Positions 53,425 to 62,908 of a DNA stretch of 64,000 nt are shown here, piece by piece (within the stretch, counting starts at the first letter, position 1; each line of letters opens with the position of its first letter). Under the pieces are notes generated by a model. It ran no database searches, was not told the DNA's origin, and saw only the letters and a list, made by a program, of their open reading frames with translations. Both the position numbers and the translations under genes were made by a program. Source of the DNA: Superficieibacter electus (GTDB taxonomy: Bacteria; Pseudomonadota; Gammaproteobacteria; Enterobacterales; Enterobacteriaceae); contig NZ_PQGD01000015.1 of assembly GCF_002915575.1 (NCBI RefSeq), forward strand, positions 1 to 64,000, in the 5' to 3' direction.

Positions 53425-54459
53425 ATGAGTAACATGATTACGATGGGTATTTTTTGGCATCTGATAGGCGCAGCCAGTGCCGCCTGTTTCTATGCCCCGT
53501 TCAAAAAAGTGAAAGGCTGGTCGTGGGAAACCATGTGGTCGGTCGGCGGTACCGTCTCGTGGCTGATTTTACCCTGGACGATCAGTGCCATTTTGTTGCC
53601 TGACTTCTGGGCTTACTACAGCTCCTTCAGCGCCTCCACGCTGCTGCCGGTATTTTTATTCGGCGCGATGTGGGGAATTGGTAATATCAACTATGGTCTG
53701 ACCATGCGCTACCTTGGCATGTCGATGGGAATAGGCATTGCGATTGGTATCACATTGATTGTCGGCACACTAATGACGCCTATTCTGAACGGCAATTTTG
53801 ATGTGCTGATTAACACCCGTGGCGGTCGCATGACGCTGCTGGGCGTGCTGGTTGCGCTGATCGGCGTGGGGATTGTGACTCATGCCGGGCAGTTAAAAGA
53901 ACGCAAAATGGGTATTAAAGCAGAAGAATTCAACCTGAAAAAAGGGCTGGTGCTGGCGGTGATGTGCGGCATCTTTTCTGCTGGCATGTCGTTTGCGATG
54001 AATGCCGCAAAACCGATGCATGAAGCGGCGGCGGCGCTGGGTGTTGATTCGCTTTACGTGGCGCTGCCAAGCTACGTGGTGATTATGGGCGGCGGCGCGC
54101 TGATCAACCTCGGCTTTTGTATTATTCGTCTGGCAAAAGTGAAAAACCTGTCGGTAAAAGCAGATTTCTCGCTGGCAAAACCGCTGATCGTCAGCAATAT
54201 CCTGCTTTCCGCACTCGGCGGATTGATGTGGTATTTGCAGTTCTTCTTTTACGCCTGGGGCCACGCGCGTATTCCGGCGCAGTACGATTACATTAGCTGG
54301 ATGCTACATATGAGCTTCTACGTGCTGTGCGGCGGAATTGTCGGCCTGGTGCTGAAGGAGTGGAACAACGCCGGACGGCGTCCGGTCAGCGTGCTGAGCA
54401 TCGGCTGCGTGGTGATTATCGTTGCCGCGAATATTGTCGGGCTGGGCATGGCGGGGTAA
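53425..54459 (+). CDS. rhaT: L-rhamnose:proton symporter RhaT
   Basis: Membrane transporter of 344 residues with ten helices, near-identical to E. coli RhaT ([29 protein letters not shown]). It is adjacent to sodA as in E. coli. In E. coli rhaR follows directly; here a PTS/mannosidase cluster of about 8 kb intervenes. Activated by RhaS and CRP in E. coli; I did not place the site. Confidence 0.96.
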   Translation: MSNMITMGIFWHLIGAASAACFYAPFKKVKGWSWETMWSVGGTVSWLILPWTISAILLPDFWAYYSSFSASTLLPVFLFGAMWGIGNINYGLTMRYLGMSMGIGIAIGITLIVGTLMTPILNGNFDVLINTRGGRMTLLGVLVALIGVGIVTHAGQLKERKMGIKAEEFNLKKGLVLAVMCGIFSAGMSFAMNAAKPMHEAAAALGVDSLYVALPSYVVIMGGGALINLGFCIIRLAKVKNLSVKADFSLAKPLIVSNILLSALGGLMWYLQFFFYAWGHARIPAQYDYISWMLHMSFYVLCGGIVGLVLKEWNNAGRRPVSVLSIGCVVIIVAANIVGLGMAG

Positions 54460-54465
54460 TGGATG

Positions 54466-54489
54466 CCCCCCTGCTGGCACGGCAGGGGG
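54466..54489. terminator. hairpin between rhaT and the FHS symporter gene
   Basis: CCCCCCTGC-TGGCAC-GGCAGGGGGG, a strong G/C stem in the 38-bp gap between convergent genes. No T tract, so termination may need Rho. Confidence 0.65.
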
Positions 54490-54497
54490 GACGTCGG

Positions 54498-55676
54498 TTA
54501 CGACGAATATCGGGCACCATTGAACAGCAGAAACAGGTAACAGCATACCGGAACCAGAAAGCTCATCTTCAGGCCAGCGATATCAATGACCATTCCCTGT
54601 ATAAACGGGATCGCCCCGCCACCAATGCCGGCCATGATTAAACAGGCCGAGATCCGCGCGGCATCATCCTGCAACCCGCTTAACGTGCGGGAAAAAATAA
54701 TCGGGTATAGCACCGAGTTCATTACGCCGACTATCAGCAGGCAGTAGCCTCCCGCGCGGCTGGCCAGCACGATCGCCGCAAGCGTCAGCACGATAGCGCC
54801 CGTCACGCAGCCGGAATACATCCGCCGGGGATGACAATAGCGGGCGCACAGCCCGTACAGCAGTCTGCCGATTAACGCACCGCCCCAATAAAACGCCACC
54901 AGCGACGTGGCCGTTGCCCGGGAAAAACCGCCCAGCGACGCTTCATTGAGGTAGCTCAGGAGAGTGGTTCCCAGGCTGACCTCAACGCCAACATAAACAA
55001 AAATCCCGGCCACGCCCGAACGAAACTGCGGCTGTTGCCACAAATAGCGCCAGCGCCCCGGTTGCGCGAGTGTTGCATCGCGAAAGTCGTGCATCCGGCT
55101 GGTATGCAGCAAAAAGAACAATAGCAGGCCGGCTAGCATCAGTCCGATATACAAACCCGCAATTGCCGTTGTTGACGCTGAAACCGTCAGCGCCAGTACC
55201 GCCGCCAGCAGCACCGGCGCAAGTGTCGCGCCGCAGGAATTGATCGATGACGCCAGGCTCAGCCTGCCGGGGGCGTTTTCAGGCGCTCCCAGCCGGGTGA
55301 CGTAAGGATTTGCCACCACCTGCATGGCGGCTACGCCCATCGCAAGAATGAAAATACCCGCCAGACACAGTGCGAAAAGCGTCGTCCACAGCGAAAAAGC
55401 AATGACCAGCGCACCGCCGAAAGCGAGACACAGGGCAACGGTCAGCGCCCGACGATAGCCAACGCGATTCATCCACTGTGAAGCCGGAAAACAAATCACA
55501 AACGGAGCCAGATAAAAAGCAACGTTCACCAGCATGGCGTCACGCCATGAGAGCGAGAACGTGGTTCTGAAAAAAGGAATTAACGCGCTGTTAATGGAGG
55601 TGAGCAATCCCCAGTAAAAAAAGACGGCAGAGAGCAGCGCAAAAGCGCCGAAAGTATTTTTTTGATGATGTGGCAT
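54498..55676 (-). CDS. FHS-family sugar symporter (FucP/GluP-like MFS)
   Basis: A 392-residue, 12-helix major facilitator of the fucose-galactose-glucose:H+ symporter type (FALLSAVFFYWGLLTSINSALIPFF, AMGVAAMQVVANPYVTRLG, the FHS signature around residue 125). Last gene of the PTS/mannosidase cluster, 51 bp after the HPr-EI-EIIA gene. A likely job is uptake of a free hexose or of a related glycoside next to the PTS route. The substrate is not evident. Confidence 0.84.
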   Translation of the reverse strand: MPHHQKNTFGAFALLSAVFFYWGLLTSINSALIPFFRTTFSLSWRDAMLVNVAFYLAPFVICFPASQWMNRVGYRRALTVALCLAFGGALVIAFSLWTTLFALCLAGIFILAMGVAAMQVVANPYVTRLGAPENAPGRLSLASSINSCGATLAPVLLAAVLALTVSASTTAIAGLYIGLMLAGLLLFFLLHTSRMHDFRDATLAQPGRWRYLWQQPQFRSGVAGIFVYVGVEVSLGTTLLSYLNEASLGGFSRATATSLVAFYWGGALIGRLLYGLCARYCHPRRMYSGCVTGAIVLTLAAIVLASRAGGYCLLIVGVMNSVLYPIIFSRTLSGLQDDAARISACLIMAGIGGGAIPFIQGMVIDIAGLKMSFLVPVCCYLFLLFNGARYSS

Positions 55677-55727
55677 AACGAATCCATCCTTAACTGCCCG
55701 ATAGCCACGCTATCGGGCAAACGTGCC

Positions 55728-58199
55728 TCAGAGTGTCAGTTCACGCTCAAGTCGTGCGGTCAAGTCACCGGCATCTCTGCCCTGCAATAGCTGCTGGCGG
55801 AAATCGTCATGCATCAACTTGCGGGCCAGTCGCGAGAAGATTTTCATGTGATCGCCCTTCTCCTGTTCGCTCACCGTCAGCATGATCACCAGCGAGACGT
55901 CTACCCCTTCTCCCCATGATAACGGCGTCTTCAGGCGCATTAACGACACGCTGCTGTTCAGGACCGCGGCGGATTTACAGTGGGGGATGGCGACCGCAAA
56001 GCCGAGCGCGGTGGAAAAAACCGCTTCCCGCTGCCAGATGGCAGTCTCGACGTCCACGCCCGCGCGTACCCGCTGTTCAACCTCAAGATTATCCGTGAGC
56101 AACTTGATTGCTTCCGCCTTGCTGGTGACATCCCGATCCAGTAATAACAGGGCCGGATCGAAAACGGGTAGCACACTGGCCGCCGACGCCTCATGCAGTA
56201 GTGCGGTCACTTCCGCCGCATTTTCACAGGCTAATGCCCGTTGCAACGTCTTCCGGCAGTCATCCATCTCCAGCGAGGCCAGTTGCTTTTTCGCCCCGGC
56301 AATTCGCCCGGCAGACATGCTGATTTGCCGCAGCCCTGCCCCCAGCAGCAGCGGCATTACCACCGGATCGCCGCCCATTTCGCCACACAGGCAGAGTTCC
56401 ACGTTTGACCGCGCCGCCATCTCATTAAGCAGCATCAGAAAAGTGGGATCGCAGTAGTTGTACAGATGACGAACGTGCGGATTGCCCCGATCGCAGGCGA
56501 GGAAATACTGCACCAGGTCGTTGCTGCCAATGGAGGCAAAATCAATCCATTTCGCCGCTCTTTCCAGCAGATACAGCGCAGAAGGCACCTCCGCCATGAT
56601 GCCTAAACGCCATTCGCCGACGACGACGCCTTCTGTATGAAGCTGTTCCGCCACCTGATGAAAGCGGGCGTGCAGCCATTTAATCTCTTCAAGCGTCGCC
56701 ACCATCGGCACCATGATATCCAGCGGCCCTGCCGCGCTGGCACGCAGCAACGCCCGGACCTGACTGCTAAAAATGGCCTCAAACGCCGGATAAAGGCGCA
56801 CTGCCCGCCAGCCGAGGAACGGGTTTTCTTCCTGCGGCAGGTTTAAATAGTCACAGGGTTTATCGCCGCCAATATCCAGCGTGCGGATCACGACTTTTTT
56901 GCCCTGCGCCAGCGTCAGTACATGCCGGTACGCCTGATATTGTTCTTCTTCATCCGGCGGTGTGCTTCGCTCACAAAACAACATTTCGGTGCGAAACAGG
57001 CCAATGCCTTCGGCACCCGCCGCGAAGGCATTTTCCGCTTCATCAGCCAGGGCGATATTCGCCAGCAGTTTTACGCGCTCTCCGTCGCGGCTAACGCCTG
57101 CCGTTCGGGTGAGCGGTTCCAGCCGTCGGGCAATGCGTGCGATTTTGTCCTCTTCCAGGTCGCGCCACTGCTCAGCACAGGCATCCGGCGCGACGATCAG
57201 CACGTCATAACGCGCGTCCATCAGCAGCGGGGCACCCGCAGGCACAGACGCGTTCGGCATGCATAAGAGCGGGATGCCAAAGGAACGGGCCAGGATCACC
57301 GTGTGGGAGGTTTCGCCGCCCTCGCCCATCACAATGCCTTTCAGATGAGGACCGCGCAGGGCAAGAAACTGACCCGGCGTAATCAGTCCGGCGCTGATGA
57401 TGATTGAATCCTGCTGCAAATCCGGCAGGGTAAACAGCGGGCGTTCGGTCAGATTCGCGGCCAGACGCAGCCCGAGATCCTGTAAATCCAGCGCCCGCTG
57501 CTGCAAATACTGGCTCTGACTTTCGCGTAACGGCTGGCATAGCCCGTCAATGGTGTACGCCAGCGCCGCCAGCGCGTTACGTGCGGCAGGGGGTGAGAGC
57601 AGCGCCTTTTCCAGCATCGCATCCTGGAGCAAGGTGATATGCGCACCGAGCACCGACGCGGCCTCGCCCTGCGCCTGGCGGCTCTCCTCTTTTAGCTGCG
57701 TGCGGGTGACTGCCAGCGTATGCGCCAGCCGCTGCTGCTGAAGGCCAGCGTCTTCCGGCGCTTCCTGCTCAGCAAACTGCGGCAAATCCACCGCCCCCAG
57801 AGGCACCGCCACCCCGCTTGCCAGGCCCGGGCTGACGCCGTTACCCCGCAGGCAGATGGACGTGGTGGCGGCCAGAAACACGGGCAACGGCTGTTCTTGA
57901 TGCCTCGTCACAGGGGCAAGCGGTCCGTCGCATTCTGCCAGATCGCACGTAATAAATGCGCTCAGCATCTGCCAGGCGTCCTGCTCATCCTCACCGTCAA
58001 TATGCAGTTCACACGCATCATGGTGAAGCACATCTGCGCCGATGAGCGCCAGCACGCTTCCGGCATCGACCTGCCGCTTATTACGCAGATTATGCAGCGT
58101 GACGCGGGAACGAAATTGCGCCACGCGCTGTTGCAATTCGGCCGCCGGCCGGGCATGAAGCCCATTTTCGAGGGGGCATACAAACGCTATTTTACGCAT
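55728..58199 (-). CDS. multiphosphoryl transfer protein (HPr-EI-EIIA fusion)
   Basis: An 823-residue cytoplasmic phosphorelay protein with three fused PTS modules: HPr (about 1-85, active His in NGLHARPAAEL), enzyme I (about 115-650, His in GEGGETSHTVILARSFGIPLL and the PEP-binding EIGLFRTEML and LCGEMGGDPV) and a fructose-type EIIA (about 685-823, His in AVAIPHCKSAAVL). The architecture and length match E. coli PtsA/FrwA (833 residues), with clear divergence. It supplies PEP-derived phosphate to the EIIB and EIIC encoded upstream in the same operon. The start overlaps the mannosidase 3' end by 8 bp. Confidence 0.9.
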   Translation of the reverse strand: MRKIAFVCPLENGLHARPAAELQQRVAQFRSRVTLHNLRNKRQVDAGSVLALIGADVLHHDACELHIDGEDEQDAWQMLSAFITCDLAECDGPLAPVTRHQEQPLPVFLAATTSICLRGNGVSPGLASGVAVPLGAVDLPQFAEQEAPEDAGLQQQRLAHTLAVTRTQLKEESRQAQGEAASVLGAHITLLQDAMLEKALLSPPAARNALAALAYTIDGLCQPLRESQSQYLQQRALDLQDLGLRLAANLTERPLFTLPDLQQDSIIISAGLITPGQFLALRGPHLKGIVMGEGGETSHTVILARSFGIPLLCMPNASVPAGAPLLMDARYDVLIVAPDACAEQWRDLEEDKIARIARRLEPLTRTAGVSRDGERVKLLANIALADEAENAFAAGAEGIGLFRTEMLFCERSTPPDEEEQYQAYRHVLTLAQGKKVVIRTLDIGGDKPCDYLNLPQEENPFLGWRAVRLYPAFEAIFSSQVRALLRASAAGPLDIMVPMVATLEEIKWLHARFHQVAEQLHTEGVVVGEWRLGIMAEVPSALYLLERAAKWIDFASIGSNDLVQYFLACDRGNPHVRHLYNYCDPTFLMLLNEMAARSNVELCLCGEMGGDPVVMPLLLGAGLRQISMSAGRIAGAKKQLASLEMDDCRKTLQRALACENAAEVTALLHEASAASVLPVFDPALLLLDRDVTSKAEAIKLLTDNLEVEQRVRAGVDVETAIWQREAVFSTALGFAVAIPHCKSAAVLNSSVSLMRLKTPLSWGEGVDVSLVIMLTVSEQEKGDHMKIFSRLARKLMHDDFRQQLLQGRDAGDLTARLERELTL

Positions 58200-60801
58200 C
58201 GGATTTTCCTTTTTCCGCAGGAGCGATTCGCCAGCTGACTGGTGAACAGGGCTGGACAGGGTTATGGCTTCCCGGACGCGGCGTTTCCGCCAGCGTTACG
58301 TATGTCAGGTCGCCAGAGATTACGGGTTTGCCACTGTCGAGTGGCACGGTGCCCGGATTCCAGCCGCGCAGGATTAGCGCCTCCTCGTTCTGCGCTTTCT
58401 TCAGCGTGCTGAAGTGCAGTGGGGTATCCCAGCGCAGCAGACTGTATGTTGCCGGGAAGCGCATGCCGTGAGGATTGGTTTTAAAGCGTGACCAGCCGGA
58501 GTCCAGCCAGCCGGAAGCGGGTGTACGCCAGTTCTCGACGTCACGCCAGAACGCCGCATCCGGCCCGTGATGCAGCGGCACCAGCGCCAGGTGACACTCA
58601 AAACGTCCAGGCAACTGCGAGTCCGGCGAAGGGAGCACCATGCCGGAGGCGCGCCCCGGACGCCACGGCATATCTGGCTGCCCCAGCCAGCCGACGCTGC
58701 GCAGCAGGGTAATCGCCAGCGTCCCGGGACGGTCAGCGGGGATTTCATACTCGCGCAGCCCGTCGGTGACCACGCACATGCTGTGTTGCTGATCATGCAT
58801 CATCGCCAGGCTTTGCATCGGCCACAGCGACGCGGGCGCTTCCGTCCACTGCTCATGTTGCCAGATATCCAGCGCCTGCGGACGGTTTTCCCGACGGATC
58901 AGGCCAAAGGGCTGATCGGCAAAATGGAACATTCCGCTGATGCCGGTGGGGATCTCAAGCTGGAGCCGATGATCGCGCAGGGCGTTGTCGATCCTAATGT
59001 GCACATCCAGCAGCGGACGATCGCGATCGAGGGCGATCGTCATGCTGACGTTAAGTTGTCCGTTACGCTCGTGCTGCTGGCGGGCAGGCAGATCCTGCGG
59101 CGCAGCGATGCGCCAGTTCAGGTTAAGCGTATCGGCCAGTGCATCCCGCTGCCAGGTAGCGGATACTAATGCGCCGTCGCTGGTGACCCGCCAGTCATCT
59201 TCCGGCGGGGAATAGTTATAGTTATCTCCCGCATCGCCGCCATCAACCAGCCGCAGGATATGGCTCCAGTGCTTGCCACTACGTTTGTCGAGCAGCGAGA
59301 TGTGCCCGTCCGTCAGCGTCAGGCGCAGCCACGGGTTATCGAGCGCAGAAATCGTTTCTTGCGGCACGGTAAACCCGGCAGGCGCATCCTCCTGCAGGTA
59401 AAGCGTTTGGTAACCACAGGCAGGGAGAGCTTTTGCCTCAAGGATAATATCGCATTTGCGATACCATACCGTTGTCGTACTGTTGGAAAGCTCCTGCACA
59501 ATTACCGACATATCCTGCTGTTCTTCCTGCACAATTTGCCAGCGGCACGGCTGCCCTTCTTCATCCACAATGGCAAAATGTGCGCCCGGCACGTAAACCG
59601 TCAGCGCCACTCGCCCGTCGCGCGGGTAAGGCAGCGGGTTGAAGACAATGATTTTTTTGCCCTGCTGCCGCGCAGCGATCCCTTCCGCCAGCATTTTCAT
59701 GTTGAGTTCGAAAAGCTGGCTGGCGGATTCATGGCCTGAGGTCAGACGGGCTTTCACCATCGCATTGACGCGATCGGCATTGCAGCCGCCAATGCTGTCA
59801 TGGGCGTGGGATTTCATTGCCTCACGCCAGATATTTTCCACCGCCATTTGCGGATAAGGCAGCCCCAGTTGCCAGACCACGCTCAAGAATGGTTCAAGCT
59901 GCTGGCTGAGGAAGGTCTCCAGCCGGACGTTAGCCTGCTTGATATCCATACGCGTTGAGAAAATGCCGCGATGAATACGCATATATTTCGGACTGAGTAA
60001 CTCGCCCTGATACGTCGCCAGTTCGGCTCCCGTGCGTTCCAGCGCCGCAAAATAGCGGCTAAAATCGCTGCGCACAAAATGGTAGTCAGATTGCTGCGTA
60101 TTAAGCGCATCGAGCATCGCCGGAACGCCATACTCAAAGGGGGACTGATCGTTACCGTTGGGGAGCAAGATGTGCCCGCTGGTGCTGAATTTCGCCTGTT
60201 TTTGCAGAATACCGGGTAGCACCTGCCATGCCTTCTGCGCGTCGGTGGGCAGCCATTTCGCGCAGCCATACCCCCACGGCAGCACGGCGGTGGTGACGCA
60301 ACTGCCGTCAGCGCTCTGCCAGCGAAACTCGCTGGCAGCCACATCGTGCTCGCACCAACCGCGCCAGATCACCGCGCAATCCATCGCAAACTGCGCCAGG
60401 AACATCGGCAACTGGGCGCTCTGGCCGAAGGAGTCGGGTACGTAACCTACCGGCATCCGGCTTCCCATCGCGTTACAGTCCGCCATGCCCAGCAGCAAAT
60501 TGCGGGTAATGGATTCTGCGCCGACCACTAAGAAATCAGTTTGTGTATACCACGGACCGATAAGCAGCCTTCCCCCGGCGATCAGTTTTTGCACCCGTGC
60601 ACGGTTTTCGGGCGCGCTAGTAAAATAATCTTCCAGTACTACGGTCTGCCCATCAAGTATAAATGGACCTAATGATTCATCGGCCTCAAGGCGTTGCAGT
60701 AAATCAGCCATAAAATAAAAAAGCACGGCGCGAGAATCATTTTCAGTGAAATACCACTCGCGATCCCAGTGCGTATGCTGGATCAAATGAACTGTTTTCA
60801 T
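58192..60801 (-). CDS. alpha-mannosidase, glycoside hydrolase family 38 (MngB-like)
   Basis: An 869-residue GH38 enzyme, similar in length and layout to E. coli MngB (877 residues), which cleaves 2-O-(6-phospho-mannosyl)-glycerate. The zinc/active-site blocks are QHTHWDREWYFT (residues 8-19), PWYTQTDFLV, the nucleophile region GYVPDSFGQSAQLP (about 120-133) and KSHAHDSIGGCNADRV (about 325-340). The C-terminal half is the beta-sandwich region. Encoded after EIIC and overlapping the PTS fusion by 8 bp, so the natural substrate is probably a phosphorylated mannoside brought in by this PTS. Confidence 0.9.
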   Translation of the reverse strand: MKTVHLIQHTHWDREWYFTENDSRAVLFYFMADLLQRLEADESLGPFILDGQTVVLEDYFTSAPENRARVQKLIAGGRLLIGPWYTQTDFLVVGAESITRNLLLGMADCNAMGSRMPVGYVPDSFGQSAQLPMFLAQFAMDCAVIWRGWCEHDVAASEFRWQSADGSCVTTAVLPWGYGCAKWLPTDAQKAWQVLPGILQKQAKFSTSGHILLPNGNDQSPFEYGVPAMLDALNTQQSDYHFVRSDFSRYFAALERTGAELATYQGELLSPKYMRIHRGIFSTRMDIKQANVRLETFLSQQLEPFLSVVWQLGLPYPQMAVENIWREAMKSHAHDSIGGCNADRVNAMVKARLTSGHESASQLFELNMKMLAEGIAARQQGKKIIVFNPLPYPRDGRVALTVYVPGAHFAIVDEEGQPCRWQIVQEEQQDMSVIVQELSNSTTTVWYRKCDIILEAKALPACGYQTLYLQEDAPAGFTVPQETISALDNPWLRLTLTDGHISLLDKRSGKHWSHILRLVDGGDAGDNYNYSPPEDDWRVTSDGALVSATWQRDALADTLNLNWRIAAPQDLPARQQHERNGQLNVSMTIALDRDRPLLDVHIRIDNALRDHRLQLEIPTGISGMFHFADQPFGLIRRENRPQALDIWQHEQWTEAPASLWPMQSLAMMHDQQHSMCVVTDGLREYEIPADRPGTLAITLLRSVGWLGQPDMPWRPGRASGMVLPSPDSQLPGRFECHLALVPLHHGPDAAFWRDVENWRTPASGWLDSGWSRFKTNPHGMRFPATYSLLRWDTPLHFSTLKKAQNEEALILRGWNPGTVPLDSGKPVISGDLTYVTLAETPRPGSHNPVQPCSPVSWRIAPAEKGKSDA

Positions 60802-60898
60802 CTTTATTCCTGCCTTTTTTAGGGGCGAGAAAATACCACGGATAATTATCCGTTAATTTTCATGATTAGTGACGAACCGCCGTTAATATATCGTTATA

Positions 60899-62017
60899 TT
60901 AACGACTGGCTTTAAATTTAGGTGCCGTCATTTCTTTTTTAATGGCTTCGCCCGGTGCATTGCGAAATACCAGCAGCGATCCACAGGCAATAATCGCGGA
61001 GCCGCAGGCGATAGAGAGAACATATATTGGCCAGTGCTCTACCGCCAGCCAGCCGTAAAACCCGGAAATGGGAGCCTGGTTCACCGCACCCAGTCCTACC
61101 GCCATTGACGCGCCGACCGCAGAGCCGATCATGTTAACCACAATGATTTTAGGATTGGACAGCGCGAAAGGAATGGCCCCTTCCGAGACGCCAATCAGCC
61201 CCATCAGCGTGGACGCCTTGCCCGCTTCACGCAGCGATTCCGGGAAGCGTTTTGCCCACAGCAGCGTGGCAACGCCCAGACCGATAGGCGGTACGATAAT
61301 GGCAACCTGCGCAGCGGTATTGGGATCGTAAATTCCGGAAGCCAGGAGCGCCATCGCCGTGGTGACCGCGGCCTTATTCACCGGACCGCCGAGGTCAAAG
61401 CCCACCATGCCACCAATTACCGCGGCCAGCAGCACTTTATTGGTACCGGACATTGACAGCAGCCAGTGCTCCATACCGTGATTAAGCGCCGCCAGCGGCG
61501 TGCCAATAACAAACGCCATCACAATGCAGGTCAGCAGCGTTCCGCCGACCGGCAGGATAAAAATCGGCCCGGCCGAGGCCAGTGCTTTAGGTAATTTGAT
61601 GTATGTGGTGAGCGCCCGGACGATATATCCTGCAACGAAACCAGCGGCCAGCGCCCCCAGAAAGCCGGTTCCGAGACTGCTCGCCAGTAACCCACCCACC
61701 ATACCCGGCGCGATGCCCGGCTTATTGGCGAGGGCAAAACTGATATAACCTGCCACTACCGGCAGCATCAACGACAGCGCCAGCCCGCCGAAACCATCGA
61801 AGCGATGCAGGACCTGTACGACCAGGCTGGCAGCCTGTTCATGGCTGGCATCCCAGATATTATCAATGCCGTACATCGACGCACCAATACGCGCGATCCC
61901 CATAATGACTGCCCCAGCAATCACAAAAGGCAACATCCACGACACGCCGGTCATAATGGCATTTTTCACTTCCGCGCCCGCTGAAAGCTTGCCGCCTCCT
62001 CCCTGAAACTTAGCCAT
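60899..62017 (-). CDS. PTS fructose-family EIIC component
   Basis: Membrane permease of the fructose-type PTS, 372 residues, eight or more membrane segments (GVSWMLPFVIAGAVIMGIARI and GFGGLALSLMLPVVAGYISFALANKPGIAPGM near the N terminus; LGAVNQAPISGFYGW near the C terminus). It has no fused EIIB or EIIA. The used start MAKFQGGGGK overlaps the EIIB gene by 8 bp; a longer in-frame upstream reading is a shadow of EIIB. Confidence 0.9.
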   Translation of the reverse strand: MAKFQGGGGKLSAGAEVKNAIMTGVSWMLPFVIAGAVIMGIARIGASMYGIDNIWDASHEQAASLVVQVLHRFDGFGGLALSLMLPVVAGYISFALANKPGIAPGMVGGLLASSLGTGFLGALAAGFVAGYIVRALTTYIKLPKALASAGPIFILPVGGTLLTCIVMAFVIGTPLAALNHGMEHWLLSMSGTNKVLLAAVIGGMVGFDLGGPVNKAAVTTAMALLASGIYDPNTAAQVAIIVPPIGLGVATLLWAKRFPESLREAGKASTLMGLIGVSEGAIPFALSNPKIIVVNMIGSAVGASMAVGLGAVNQAPISGFYGWLAVEHWPIYVLSIACGSAIIACGSLLVFRNAPGEAIKKEMTAPKFKASR

Positions 62018-62327
62018 GCGCAACCTCCTGTTCAACGGCCTCAAAGACAGCATCCCCGAATTTAATGGGATCGGAGACGCTGCACTCCAGCTTAACCATC
62101 CCTGCAAAACGTTCTTTACCGCTGATGGCGACATCGGCGGCAATAATCACCGCATCGGCCCGCGCCAGATCCTCGTCAAGGATCTCATTCTCCGCCCCCA
62201 TGCTGCCCTGGGTTTCAACTTTAACCTCGTGACCCCGTTTTTTCCCCGTCATTTCAAGCGCTTCCGCAGCCATGTAAGTATGGGCAACACCGGTCGGACA
62301 TGCAGCAACACAAACAATAAACATCAT
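62010..62327 (-). CDS. PTS fructose-family EIIB component
   Basis: A 105-residue cytoplasmic EIIB with the phosphorylated cysteine in VAACPTGVAHTYMAAE (about residue 10) and the fructose-type EIIB fold (ALEMTGKKRGHEVKVETQG). The start is ATGATG; the ribosome-binding site GAGAGG lies over the stop codon of the preceding small ORF, only 8 bp away, so the two are coupled. Confidence 0.92.
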   Translation of the reverse strand: MMFIVCVAACPTGVAHTYMAAEALEMTGKKRGHEVKVETQGSMGAENEILDEDLARADAVIIAADVAISGKERFAGMVKLECSVSDPIKFGDAVFEAVEQEVAHG

Positions 62328-62335
62328 TCAGCCTC

Positions 62336-62788
62336 TCAGGTTTGTTCAGACAAAAAAAAGCACAATGGCGAAAACGCGCATTGTGCTTTGTGGATGACAC
62401 CAAATTGGCCTGCGCGATGGCAATCGGCACCGCTGGCATGGCGGCAGGCGATTAACTGGCGCAGGCTGGATATACGGAAACTAAAACGCAATTCATCGCG
62501 TTTACGGCAACATAACACGCGCTGGCAAGGCGACGGCGAAATCGCCGCGAGGCGTTGTTTGTGCCGGTGGAAGCGGGCGCGTAATGCCTGCCCGGTACAA
62601 TCCCATAAACGGGACCACTCCTGCGACATTTGATAATGCGGACAGTCGGCGGAAGACAGGTCAACGTCGGCAAGATCGTCAGGTGAATTTAGCCAACAAA
62701 TATCATCAAGCGCGACGTTACCTTTGTTATCTCGCGATAACAAAAAAGCAGCGGCGGATATAAACAGCAAAATGATAAGGGCTAACAT
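62336..62788 (-). CDS. small membrane-anchored ORF ahead of the PTS genes
   Basis: A 150-residue product not recognised. It begins with one hydrophobic helix (MLALIILLFISAAAFLLSRD) and continues as a basic, Cys- and His-rich tail (about eight cysteines). A strong ribosome-binding site GGAGGT precedes the ATG. The C-terminal codons run through an intrinsic-terminator-like hairpin (62352-62390), and the stop codon overlaps the EIIB ribosome-binding site. It could be a leader peptide that controls the PTS operon, or a chance frame; moderate confidence. Confidence 0.5.
   Translation of the reverse strand: MLALIILLFISAAAFLLSRDNKGNVALDDICWLNSPDDLADVDLSSADCPHYQMSQEWSRLWDCTGQALRARFHRHKQRLAAISPSPCQRVLCCRKRDELRFSFRISSLRQLIACRHASGADCHRAGQFGVIHKAQCAFSPLCFFLSEQT
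62352..62390 (-). terminator. terminator-like hairpin inside the small ORF
   Basis: On the minus strand AGCACAATGC-GCGTTTTCGC-CATTGTGCT followed by a run of about eight T. It is a well-formed intrinsic terminator 25 bp before the EIIB start and inside the coding frame of the small ORF. It may be an attenuator for the PTS operon. Confidence 0.82.
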
Positions 62789-62908
62789 TCTACCTCCATG
62801 AGTGAATGATATATTATAAAACAAAATTTCCGCAAACAAATGTGATTTATAGCACAGAGATTTATTTTAATTTTCGCCAGCGGTTTGCGAATGTTATTTC
62901 GCCTCCCG

